From contig CAZJAD010000026.1 in assembly GCA_964543855.1 (NCBI GenBank), forward strand, positions 1 through 24,546: a stretch of 24,546 nucleotides of DNA. The letters run 5' to 3'. Below the pieces are notes generated by a model. It saw only the letters and a program-made list of their open reading frames with translations. It was not told the origin of the DNA and did not search any database. Origin of the DNA: CAZJAD01 sp964543855 (GTDB lineage: Bacteria > Electryoneota > RPQS01 > DYHQ01). A program made the position numbers and the translations under genes. This document shows positions 16,202 to 23,291 of this stretch, one piece after another (the stretch's first letter is position 1; each line of letters begins with the position of its first letter).

Positions 16202-18334
16202 CTATCCTGGGGTTGTCATCGCAAGCGCGAGAGGATAAACAGGGCCACTGTGTGCTTCGAGGAGCAACGCGGAAACGACCGTAAGCGTCCAGCGCGAATC
16301 CACCATGTCATCCACGAGCAAGACCGGCTCTGGTCGGACCTGTTTTGCGTCCACTTCAAACGCGCGCACCAAATTTTTCGCTTGCTGATAGCTGTTAGCC
16401 ATTTCTTTCTGAGGTGGAATGCGTCGCTTCTGTCTCATGCATGAAGTGAACGGCAGATGCAATCCCTCCGCGAGTTGTTGGGCGAAATCCGGGACGAGTT
16501 TGGTGTGTCGCAACGACGGCACGCAGGTCACCCAGGTAGGCGGCGGGTCAGGCTTCCAATGACGCTGTACCATTGCCGCGGCTGCCGTCACAAGCTCATC
16601 GTCAAAATGGCCGTCTTGCTTTCCGTGACGAACGAGGTCGCCCCAGCCGGCATCCCCCCAAAGACATAGCGCCCAGCCCGTTTGCGCGCGCAATTCTTCG
16701 GGAATGACTCCCTTCCATCCATGAGCATCTAGTGAATCTCCGATCCATCGTCTTCGTGGCTCAAACTTCTGGTAACAACGCTGGAGGAATTGGACGGCAT
16801 CATTGGCCGCGGCCGTCGAATAGTCTTCGGGAAGAAGCGGTGCGCCGCAACACACGGAGCAGCGACCGCACGGCTGAGGGTCGGGATCGTCCAGATCCCT
16901 CTGAAGAAAGGCCATCAGACATTCTGCGCTGTGCAGATAATCCCGCATGCGGCTCTGCTCTCGCTTGCGTACTTCAATCAGCCGTTCGATTTTCATGGGA
17001 TCCGGCGCGTAGCGAACTGGCGTTCGGTACCAGCGCGATTCGAACTGCTCAATCGGTGAAGGGTGTTCCGTCGCCAGTGTTCTGAGAACCTTTTCGATTT
17101 GCCCGTAAGAGAGATTGAGCTTCTTCTGAAGCAGCGCTATCGAGAGTCCTTTGGCTTCCCGTTTAAGCGCTTTTAGCACGACTTTCACATGCGCTTCCGG
17201 TGGAAAAGCGGTTCGCAGGAAGTAGTCTGCAATTTCGTCATCTTCGCGGCCGCCTAACAGAACCGCATAAGCCGTCTCCAGTGCGCGCCCGGCCCGTCCC
17301 ACTTGTTGGTAGTAATGGATGACCGAAGCAGGACGCTGGAAATGAATGACAAATCCCAAATCCGGTTTGTCAAATCCCATGCCTAACGCCGTCGTTGCGA
17401 CCAGCGCTTTCACCTCATTCTTCAGCAGTCTCGCTTCGAGCGCTTTGCGCCTCTCATTCTCCATATCTCCATAGTAAGCCTGCGCATCAATTCCTCGCGA
17501 CTGGAGCCATCCGGTAACGCGCTGCGCATCCCGCACCGTCAACGTATAAATGACTCCGCTTCCCGTAAGTTGCGGAACCTGCTCAGCTAACCACGCCATG
17601 CGCGCCGCTTGGCCTGGCAGAGAGATATTCTGAAGGCGCAGACTCTCCCGCGCCAAGGGGCCACGTACAACCCGGAGGTCGCCAAGCTGCGCCTGAATAT
17701 CGTCAACTACCCGGTTGTTGGCCGTCGCAGTGGTTGTCAGCACGGGGATATTTCGAGGCAGAGCCTGCACGATGCGAACAATGCGGCGATAATCCGGGCG
17801 AAAATCGTGTCCCCAATCGGAGATGCAATGTGCCTCGTCCACTACCAATAGCCCGATGCGCGCCGCCACAGGCATCAGCACTTTTTCGCGAAACTCCTCA
17901 TTGGCTAATCTCTCCGGCGATATAAGGAGCAAGTCAACTGCTCCCGCATGCAGTTCGTCCTGGACGCGCATCCAATCTTCGGCGTTGCTCGAATTGATGG
18001 TTTCCGCATGGATGCCGATGCGCTCGGCGGCACGGATTTGATCTCGCATCAAGGCGAGAAGAGGAGAGATGAGCAGCGTCGGGCCGGAGCCTGCATCGCG
18101 CAAGAGCCGTGTCGCCAAAAAATAGACCACACTCTTGCCCCAACCGGTGCGCTGAATTACGAGCAGCCGAGCCCTATCGCGCACCAAACCTTCAATCGCT
18201 TCCCATTGACCGACATGAAAAACCGCGCGAGAGTTATTCACAGAGCGCCGCAGCAGCTCTTCGGCCTGCTGTTTCAACGAAGATGCCATTGTTACGCTAC
18301 TTCCGGCGTCTTGTGAGTACTGTGATCCGATCAT
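16202..18334 (-). CDS. RecQ-family helicase fused to a ComF-like phosphoribosyltransferase
   Basis: A 710-residue fusion. The helicase has Walker A T-G-W-G-K-S (63-68), D-E-A-H (166-169), T-T-T-A-T-A (200-205), A-L-G-M-G-F-D-K-P (316-324) and motif VI Q-Q-V-G-R-A-G-R (343-350). A RecQ-type zinc site follows: C472, then C489-G-R-C492-S-V-C495. Instead of an HRDC domain the C-terminus (about 575-710) is a ComF-like type I PRTase: W-V-T-C-V-P-S at 601-607, N-L-V-R-A-F, and the PRPP loop V-L-L-V-D-D-M-V-D-S-R-W-T-L (671-684). The Asp pair is kept, while the usual T-G-x-T reads S-R-W-T, so catalysis may be altered. The ATG at 18334 overlaps the methyltransferase stop (ATGA); an alternative ATG is at 18289. 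The DprA-like gene follows after 9 nt. Confidence 0.92.
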   Translation of the reverse strand: MIGSQYSQDAGSSVTMASSLKQQAEELLRRSVNNSRAVFHVGQWEAIEGLVRDRARLLVIQRTGWGKSVVYFLATRLLRDAGSGPTLLISPLLALMRDQIRAAERIGIHAETINSSNAEDWMRVQDELHAGAVDLLLISPERLANEEFREKVLMPVAARIGLLVVDEAHCISDWGHDFRPDYRRIVRIVQALPRNIPVLTTTATANNRVVDDIQAQLGDLRVVRGPLARESLRLQNISLPGQAARMAWLAEQVPQLTGSGVIYTLTVRDAQRVTGWLQSRGIDAQAYYGDMENERRKALEARLLKNEVKALVATTALGMGFDKPDLGFVIHFQRPASVIHYYQQVGRAGRALETAYAVLLGGREDDEIADYFLRTAFPPEAHVKVVLKALKREAKGLSIALLQKKLNLSYGQIEKVLRTLATEHPSPIEQFESRWYRTPVRYAPDPMKIERLIEVRKREQSRMRDYLHSAECLMAFLQRDLDDPDPQPCGRCSVCCGAPLLPEDYSTAAANDAVQFLQRCYQKFEPRRRWIGDSLDAHGWKGVIPEELRAQTGWALCLWGDAGWGDLVRHGKQDGHFDDELVTAAAAMVQRHWKPDPPPTWVTCVPSLRHTKLVPDFAQQLAEGLHLPFTSCMRQKRRIPPQKEMANSYQQAKNLVRAFEVDAKQVRPEPVLLVDDMVDSRWTLTVVSALLLEAHSGPVYPLALAMTTPG

Positions 18335-19092
18335 TGCGGCTTGGAACAGATGAACATCGGGAGATACTCTCCTTCAGGAATGGTAGAATGTTCAAACTTC
18401 ATCTCTTCTACGATGAATCCGACATCCTTCAAGAGGTCATGCCACATCTCTATACTGAAGACGCCTAACAAGTGATGGTCGGTATGGATTTCGAGTTCAC
18501 CCTTGCGGCGGATCAAGTAGATGAAGGTCGCCTCATAGCCGGTGTCCGAAGGGTCGGGGTCATAGCCGTTCTCAATGAATGCGACCTCAACATCGCCCTG
18601 GGAATGGCATGTACACATCGTGCGGTTCTGCTTGAAACTCTCTGCTGTTACTTCCGCGATGACCAGAAAGACTCCATTCGGATTCAAATGCTCGTAAGCC
18701 GTTTGAAATACACTTCGCAAATCTGCTGGTGTTCTCATATAGTTGATCGAGTCAGGAGCTATCACGGCATCAAACCGCTCCCCAAGCTGTATCGTACGCA
18801 TATCGCCGTTGACATATCTTACCTCGGGATTGAGTTTCTTTGCGAACCCGAGTATCTCTTCGCTTATGTCAATCCCCGTCACTTGAAAATACCTCTTGAA
18901 AGTGTAGTCGTTCATCCCCCCACCGCACCCCAGATGAAGAAGCTTCTTTGCCTCGATTTTGGAATGTGCTTTGATTGTTTTGCTGAAGAGCTCCGATTCC
19001 TCGGCGTATTCCTCAGGCGAACTCATGATCGGCCACAGCCACGCCAAGTCGCCGTACAATCTGCGGCTGTCGTTCTCATATTTTGCTTTCAA
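18331..19092 (-). CDS. Class I SAM-dependent methyltransferase
   Basis: A 253-residue Rossmann-fold methyltransferase. Motif I is L-L-H-L-G-C-G-G-G (51-59), the ribose-binding acidic residue is Asp75 (V-T-G-I-D-I-S), and G-D-M-R (96-99) and F-D-A-V-I-A-P-D-S-I-N-Y (108-119) follow. There is no DNA-methylase N/D-P-P-Y/F motif, so a small-molecule or protein substrate is more likely than DNA. The start is TTG at 19092, supported by AAGGA 6 nt upstream; the first in-frame ATG would remove the N-terminal part. The stop overlaps the RecQ-PRTase ATG by four bases, indicating translational coupling. Upstream lies the aminotransferase-tail remnant. Confidence 0.85.
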   Translation of the reverse strand: MKAKYENDSRRLYGDLAWLWPIMSSPEEYAEESELFSKTIKAHSKIEAKKLLHLGCGGGMNDYTFKRYFQVTGIDISEEILGFAKKLNPEVRYVNGDMRTIQLGERFDAVIAPDSINYMRTPADLRSVFQTAYEHLNPNGVFLVIAEVTAESFKQNRTMCTCHSQGDVEVAFIENGYDPDPSDTGYEATFIYLIRRKGELEIHTDHHLLGVFSIEMWHDLLKDVGFIVEEMKFEHSTIPEGEYLPMFICSKPQ

Positions 19093-19118
19093 TCTATGTC
19101 CTTCCGTTAGATAGGCGC

Positions 19119-19150
19119 TTCATCGCTTCCCGAATGCGCTCCAGCGGCTG
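19119..19150 (-). repeat. Direct-repeat copy of an aminotransferase gene 3' end
   Basis: These 32 bp are identical, same orientation, to 20534-20565, the last codons of the aminotransferase gene at 20518. Similarity continues imperfectly to about 19163. In the matching frame it reads L-T-Q-P-L-E-R-I-R-E-A-M-K-R-L-S, exactly the tail of that enzyme, then runs on as N-G-R-T and stop. It lies in the short gap between the permease stop (19180) and the methyltransferase start (19092), and has no gene of its own. Confidence 0.9.
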
Positions 19151-19179
19151 GGTCAGCGCCAGCGCGTCTTGTCGCCTGC

Positions 19180-20466
19180 TTATCTGCTTGAGTGAATTGT
19201 TCGACCCGTTCGCCAGCGATAGAGCACCTCCAGTGAGAAGGCTAATCCCACAAGAAGAACCAATATCCAGATATCCCCAGGTGATTTCACAGATGTATAT
19301 CCAACGAGTGCACCCAATGCTGCGAGACACACACCAACACCCAGTCCGGGAATCCATCGCACCCCGCCAGCCTTCTTGTGGAGGCGCAGGATGGACGCAT
19401 TGACAGCGACAAAAATGATCAGGAAACCGGCGCTTCCCATCATCGAGATACGGGAAACATCAAACAGATTTGCAGCCAGAAGAGTCAGAGCGCATACGGA
19501 GAAGAGACCTTCGAGGGGGCGGTTCCACACTTTCTTCTCCAGCTCCTCAGGTAGTTCGCCTTCTTTCGCAATAATGTAGCTGATGCGGGATGCTCCGTAG
19601 AGTGTCGCATTAATCGCAGAGGCTGTGGACAAAAGGGCCGCTATGGCAATCAGGATAAAGCCGGGCTGTCCGAGAAAAGGCCTTGCCGCAACAGCCAAAG
19701 CGTAGTCTTTGGCGGCAACAATTTGCCCCCAAGGCAGATTCCCTACGACGATGATGGCGATGAGAACATAAAGCACAATAACAACACTTACAGCGGTCAA
19801 GTAGGCGCGCGGAAGCACTCGACGTGGATGTCGCACATCTGCGGCCGTATTGGCAATCAGTTCGAAGCCTTCATATGCCAGGAAGATGATCATTCCACCG
19901 GCGATAAGCTGTAAGGGAGGCGACCATGCAACCGGTTTCAGGGATTGAATGGTGACGCTCCATAGTCCGGCACCAACAAAGAACAGCAGGATGATGACTT
20001 TGAAACCAACAATAAACTCTTCCGTTTTTCCAACGATGCTTGTGCCGATACCATTGAGAAAGGCCAGTAAAAGAACGATGAGACAAATGAATACATGTGT
20101 CCAGATCGGTCGAATGGCTTCCGGGAGAAAGCTGGCAGCATAGCTTCCAAAAGCGCGGGCATATAACGAGAGCATAACTACGTAGCTTAGCAGAAGAAGA
20201 ACATTCAGCCCTCCCGCAAGGATGCCCGATCCGAAGGCTTGATTCAGAAACTCAACGGTGCCTCCTTGACTGGGAAAGGCTACCGATAGCCGGGCGTAAG
20301 AATAAGATGTGATAAGCGCGACCACACCCGCCAGTGCGAAAGCTACCGGTGTTCCTCCCCGCGCAAGCTCCACGGCAAGACCGAGAACCGCAAAAATTCC
20401 TCCCCCAATCATGCCGCCAATACCAATGGCGACAACAGACCAGTAACCGATCCTCTTTTCAGTCAC
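19180..20466 (-). CDS. APC-family amino acid permease
   Basis: A 428-residue inner-membrane amino acid/polyamine/organocation transporter with about twelve hydrophobic segments. The TM1 signature G-I-G-G-M-I-G-G-G-I-F is the substrate-binding unwound helix of the APC fold, and F-L-A-Y-E-G-F-E-L-I-A-N (TM6) is also characteristic. Substrate is unknown. It starts at GTG 20466 (GAGAG about 6 nt upstream; an in-frame TGA lies just before, so no earlier start exists). It begins 51 nt after the aminotransferase stop, which could link import and transamination, but the gene is bracketed by a direct repeat of that enzyme's 3' end, suggesting it was inserted or rearranged here. Composition looks less GC-rich than the genes to the right. 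Confidence 0.92.
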   Translation of the reverse strand: MTEKRIGYWSVVAIGIGGMIGGGIFAVLGLAVELARGGTPVAFALAGVVALITSYSYARLSVAFPSQGGTVEFLNQAFGSGILAGGLNVLLLLSYVVMLSLYARAFGSYAASFLPEAIRPIWTHVFICLIVLLLAFLNGIGTSIVGKTEEFIVGFKVIILLFFVGAGLWSVTIQSLKPVAWSPPLQLIAGGMIIFLAYEGFELIANTAADVRHPRRVLPRAYLTAVSVVIVLYVLIAIIVVGNLPWGQIVAAKDYALAVAARPFLGQPGFILIAIAALLSTASAINATLYGASRISYIIAKEGELPEELEKKVWNRPLEGLFSVCALTLLAANLFDVSRISMMGSAGFLIIFVAVNASILRLHKKAGGVRWIPGLGVGVCLAALGALVGYTSVKSPGDIWILVLLVGLAFSLEVLYRWRTGRTIHSSR

Positions 20467-20517
20467 CGAAATCTCTCAGCATCCATCACCCGAGTGGTTT
20501 CCGGTTCCAGCAAGGGT

Positions 20518-21675
20518 TCACGTCGACAGTCGTTTCATCGCTTCCCGAATGCGCTCCAGCGGCTGTGTGAGCGCTACGCGGATGAAACCCATCCCCATTC
20601 GACCGAAACCGCGACCCGGTGTCACGACCACACTCTTCTCCATTGCGGCTTCGACAAACGGCATTTCGTCCACGCCAACCCGCGCCCACACATAAAAAGT
20701 CGCCGGTGAACGCGTCACCTTGAGGCCCATCTTGTCGAGAGCCTCCTCGGCCACAGCGCGCCGCTCGCCATAAATCCTGCGCATCTCTTCGACTTCGTGC
20801 GGCGGCGTTGTGCCTCGATACCGCGAAAGGCCATCCGCCATCGCTCGCTGCATCATCAGCGGCGTACCGGAATCGATTTGCCCCTTCGTCTTGACCAATC
20901 CGGAAATATAGTCTTCACGCCCGACGGCAAAACCGACCCGAAAGCCCGTCGCGTTGAACACTTTCGAAATCGAGTGCATCTCAATTGCATTGGGCGTGAA
21001 CTGCAATAGCGACGGCGCAACATATCCGTCGAAAGTCATCTCGCTGTAAGCGTGGTCGTGCACGACGATGGTTTCCGGGTGCGTGTCGCAAAAGCTGGCA
21101 AATTCCCGCCAGAACGCTTCGGGAGCAATCGCGCCCGTCGGATTGGACGGGTAATTCAGAAACAACATCCGCACGCCCTCGGCCTCACGCAGGCGCGGCA
21201 GGAACGCATCCTCCTCACGCAGCGGAATCATTCGCGCATGACCCTCGCACATCGTCGTCACGCCCCCGCCATACACCGGATAACCTGGAGTCGGCACGCC
21301 GACTTCATCGCCGGGATTGACATAAGTGCGCCCCAGACTCGACAAGCCTTCTTTCGCGCCGATGACAACGCAGATTTGACTCTCAGGATCCAGTTCAACT
21401 CCAAACCGACCTCGAAAATACCGAGCGACAGTCCGCCGGACTTCCGGATCGCCGCGCTGAGTCGGATAGAAATGAACATCGGGATCGGCGGCGTGGCGCC
21501 GGAGAGATTCCGTGAAGAAAGCCGGCGGCGGCAAATCAGGATCGCCGATGCCGAGGTTGATCACATCGTCGCCGCGTGCCCGTTTCTCGGCCGCTTTCCT
21601 TTCGAGGTCAGCAAAAAGATACGGCGGGAGAGCCTCCAGCCGATGTGCGTAGCGAGGTTTGAGTGGATAAGGCAT
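20518..21675 (-). CDS. PLP-dependent aminotransferase (LL-diaminopimelate aminotransferase-like)
   Basis: A 385-residue fold-type I aminotransferase. Features: I-N-L-G-I-G-D-P-D-L-P (39-49), N-Y-P-S-N-P-T-G (174-181), PLP Asp207 and Tyr210 (V-V-H-D-H-A-Y), Schiff-base Lys238 (S-I-S-K-V-F-N-A-T-G-F-R) and Arg246. The N-terminal G-x-G-D-P-D motif and S-N-P-T-G resemble DapL and related aspartate-family aminotransferases; the exact substrate is uncertain. I take ATG 21675, which gives the usual family N-terminus; a GTG nine codons upstream (21702) is possible but has no RBS. It follows the pyrophosphatase gene by 34 nt. The last 32 bp before its end are duplicated downstream of the permease gene. 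Confidence 0.9.
   Translation of the reverse strand: MPYPLKPRYAHRLEALPPYLFADLERKAAEKRARGDDVINLGIGDPDLPPPAFFTESLRRHAADPDVHFYPTQRGDPEVRRTVARYFRGRFGVELDPESQICVVIGAKEGLSSLGRTYVNPGDEVGVPTPGYPVYGGGVTTMCEGHARMIPLREEDAFLPRLREAEGVRMLFLNYPSNPTGAIAPEAFWREFASFCDTHPETIVVHDHAYSEMTFDGYVAPSLLQFTPNAIEMHSISKVFNATGFRVGFAVGREDYISGLVKTKGQIDSGTPLMMQRAMADGLSRYRGTTPPHEVEEMRRIYGERRAVAEEALDKMGLKVTRSPATFYVWARVGVDEMPFVEAAMEKSVVVTPGRGFGRMGMGFIRVALTQPLERIREAMKRLST
20534..20565 (-). repeat. Parent copy of the 32-bp direct repeat (aminotransferase 3' end)
   Basis: This is the coding copy, inside the last codons of the aminotransferase gene, identical to 19119-19150 and 1,415 bp from it. The pair brackets the permease gene, like an attachment-site duplication or the footprint of unequal recombination. 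Confidence 0.9.
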
Positions 21676-21709
21676 AGTTTTTTCCGGTGTCGTTCGCTTC
21701 ACAGATTCG

Positions 21710-22231
21710 TTACTTTTTCCTGGCTGCTTTGATACAGCGCATGATGATTTGCTCGGCTTCCCAGCGATCCTTCCAGCCCATCGATGTCACGCCCTTGCCT
21801 TCGAGCTCCTTGTAGATGCGAAAGAAATGATCCATCGAACGCAGGAAATGCGGTGGCACATCCGAGAGAGCGTGATACGTCTCGAAGCTTGGATCAGAAA
21901 TGGGTACGGCGAGAATTTTCTCATCGAGGCCCTTTTCGTCCACCATGATGAGCGCACCGAGTGGCCGCGCCGGTATGACAATGCCCGGAAAGCTCGGCTC
22001 GTCAACGAGCACGACCGTATCGAGCTCATCTCCATCCTCCGCCAGCGTGCTCGGGATGAATCCGTAGTCGCCGGGATACTGCATCGGCGAGTAGAGCGGC
22101 CGATCCAGCGTCATCAGTCCCGTCGTCCGGTCGTACTCAAACTTGTTCCGGCTCCCTTTCGGAATTTCAACCACCACGGATATCTCCGCCGGTGGATTCT
22201 TCCCCGCCGGAATTTCATGAATGAGTTTCAT
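21710..22231 (-). CDS. ppa: Inorganic pyrophosphatase (family I)
   Basis: A 173-residue cytosolic enzyme hydrolysing pyrophosphate to two phosphates, pulling biosynthetic reactions forward. The family I signature E-D-G-D-E-L-D-T-V-V is present, with metal-binding Asp66, Asp68 and Asp71, one residue offset from E. coli Asp65/67/70. Other active-site features are E-I-P-K-G-S-R-N-K-F-E-Y-D (22-34) and Y-P-G-D-Y-G-F-I-P (52-60). Length fits bacterial hexameric forms. ATG 22231 is preceded by a modest AGG. It lies 32 nt after the threonine dehydratase-like gene and 34 nt before the aminotransferase, probably one operon. Confidence 0.97.
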   Translation of the reverse strand: MKLIHEIPAGKNPPAEISVVVEIPKGSRNKFEYDRTTGLMTLDRPLYSPMQYPGDYGFIPSTLAEDGDELDTVVLVDEPSFPGIVIPARPLGALIMVDEKGLDEKILAVPISDPSFETYHALSDVPPHFLRSMDHFFRIYKELEGKGVTSMGWKDRWEAEQIIMRCIKAARKK

Positions 22232-22263
22232 CGTCTACCTGCTTTCATTCCGTTTCAGATTGC

Positions 22264-23214
22264 TCACCGCCACGGCAACCGGTCGAGGTCAACATTCCCG
22301 CCGGACAGAATAATACCCACGCGCCGGCCGGAAACAGCGATCTTTCCTTCGAGCAAAGCGCCGACCGTGATCGCCGCCGACGGCTCGATGATAATCTTCA
22401 TGCGTTCCCACACCAGCCGCATGCCCGCGATAGTTGCCGGGTCGCTCACCGTCACAACGCGGCAATCGTGCTTGCGCAGAATCGCAAAGGTTCGCTCGCT
22501 GAGTGATGCGATGAGGGCATCCGCGATGGTCTGCGGTTTCGTCAGCGGCTGGAGTTTGCCCGTTTGAAAGGATCGGTACGCGTCGTCCGCGCCTTCCGGT
22601 TCGCAGCCGATTACCTGCACGCGCGGCGAAAGCCCCTTGGCCGCGATGGCGGTGCCGCTCAAGAGTCCCCCGCCGCTGATCGGCGCCAGAACGATATCCA
22701 GGTCAGGGTAATCCTGCATCAATTCAAGCGTGGCCGTGCCCTGCCCGGCAATCACATGGGCGTTGTCGTACGAATGCACGAGAGTCGCGCCTGTCTTGCG
22801 CATGACTTCGGCGCACACACTCGCGCGCGCTTCAAGTGTCGGTTTGCAGAAAGTAATCGTCGCGCCGTAGCCCTCGACCGCAGCGATTTTGACCTTCGGC
22901 GAGTTCTCCGGCATGATGATGAACGCGCGCGTTCCGCGAAGGCGTGCCGCCAGCGCCACCGCCTGCGCATGATTGCCGGACGAATGCGTCGCCACGCCGT
23001 GGCGAACCTCCTCATCGCTCAGCGCAAAGACCGCGTTGCACGCGCCGCGAATCTTGAACGCGCCCACACGCTGCAGATTTTCGCACTTGAAAAACAGCCG
23101 TGCCCCGAATCGCTCGTCGAGAGTTCGCGATGTGAGCACGGGCGTGCGGTGAGCGTGCGGCCAAATCCGCTCCGCCGCCTCTTGCACATCCTTGAGTTCA
23201 GGAATCTCTTTCAC
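22264..23214 (-). CDS. Threonine/serine dehydratase or serine racemase-type PLP enzyme
   Basis: A 316-residue fold-type II PLP enzyme. PLP Lys54 is in F-K-I-R-G-A. The substrate loop is S-S-G-N-H-A-Q-A-V-A and the phosphate-binding glycine loop is G-G-G-L-L-S-G. I-I-I-E-P-S-A-A near residue 280 resembles both catabolic threonine dehydratase (TdcB) and serine racemase. There is no C-terminal ACT regulatory domain, so it is not the allosteric biosynthetic IlvA form. Product would be 2-oxobutyrate from threonine, or pyruvate or D-serine from serine; sequence alone does not decide. It stands upstream of ppa and the aminotransferase on the same strand. Confidence 0.92.
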   Translation of the reverse strand: MKEIPELKDVQEAAERIWPHAHRTPVLTSRTLDERFGARLFFKCENLQRVGAFKIRGACNAVFALSDEEVRHGVATHSSGNHAQAVALAARLRGTRAFIIMPENSPKVKIAAVEGYGATITFCKPTLEARASVCAEVMRKTGATLVHSYDNAHVIAGQGTATLELMQDYPDLDIVLAPISGGGLLSGTAIAAKGLSPRVQVIGCEPEGADDAYRSFQTGKLQPLTKPQTIADALIASLSERTFAILRKHDCRVVTVSDPATIAGMRLVWERMKIIIEPSAAITVGALLEGKIAVSGRRVGIILSGGNVDLDRLPWR

Positions 23215-23245
23215 ACACCCTCACCGCAATTTCCCGCCGAGCCGT

Positions 23246-23261
23246 CCCCGCGAAAGCGGGG
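23246..23261. repeat. CCCCGC-GAAA-GCGGGG hairpin, REP-like
   Basis: A perfect 6-bp stem closed by a GAAA tetraloop lies in the 77-nt gap between the antiporter stop and the dehydratase start. The core CCCGCGAAAGCGGG is typical of dispersed palindromic (REP-type) repeats in many Gram-negative genomes. It might also modulate mRNA stability between the two genes. Only one copy is in this window. Confidence 0.5.
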
Positions 23262-23291
23262 ATCTACCCGCCCGGAACAAATCGCCCATCA

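Noticed and set aside
18331..19092. Methyltransferase as a DNA modification enzyme of a restriction system
   Set aside because: No N/D-P-P-Y/F catalytic motif or target recognition region is present, and there is no nuclease gene nearby.
19094..19357. Possible small gene (87 codons, minus strand) ending in the aminotransferase-like tail
   Set aside because: Most of it overlaps the permease gene in another frame and only the last 17 or so codons resemble a protein. I treat it as a duplicated gene end, not a gene.
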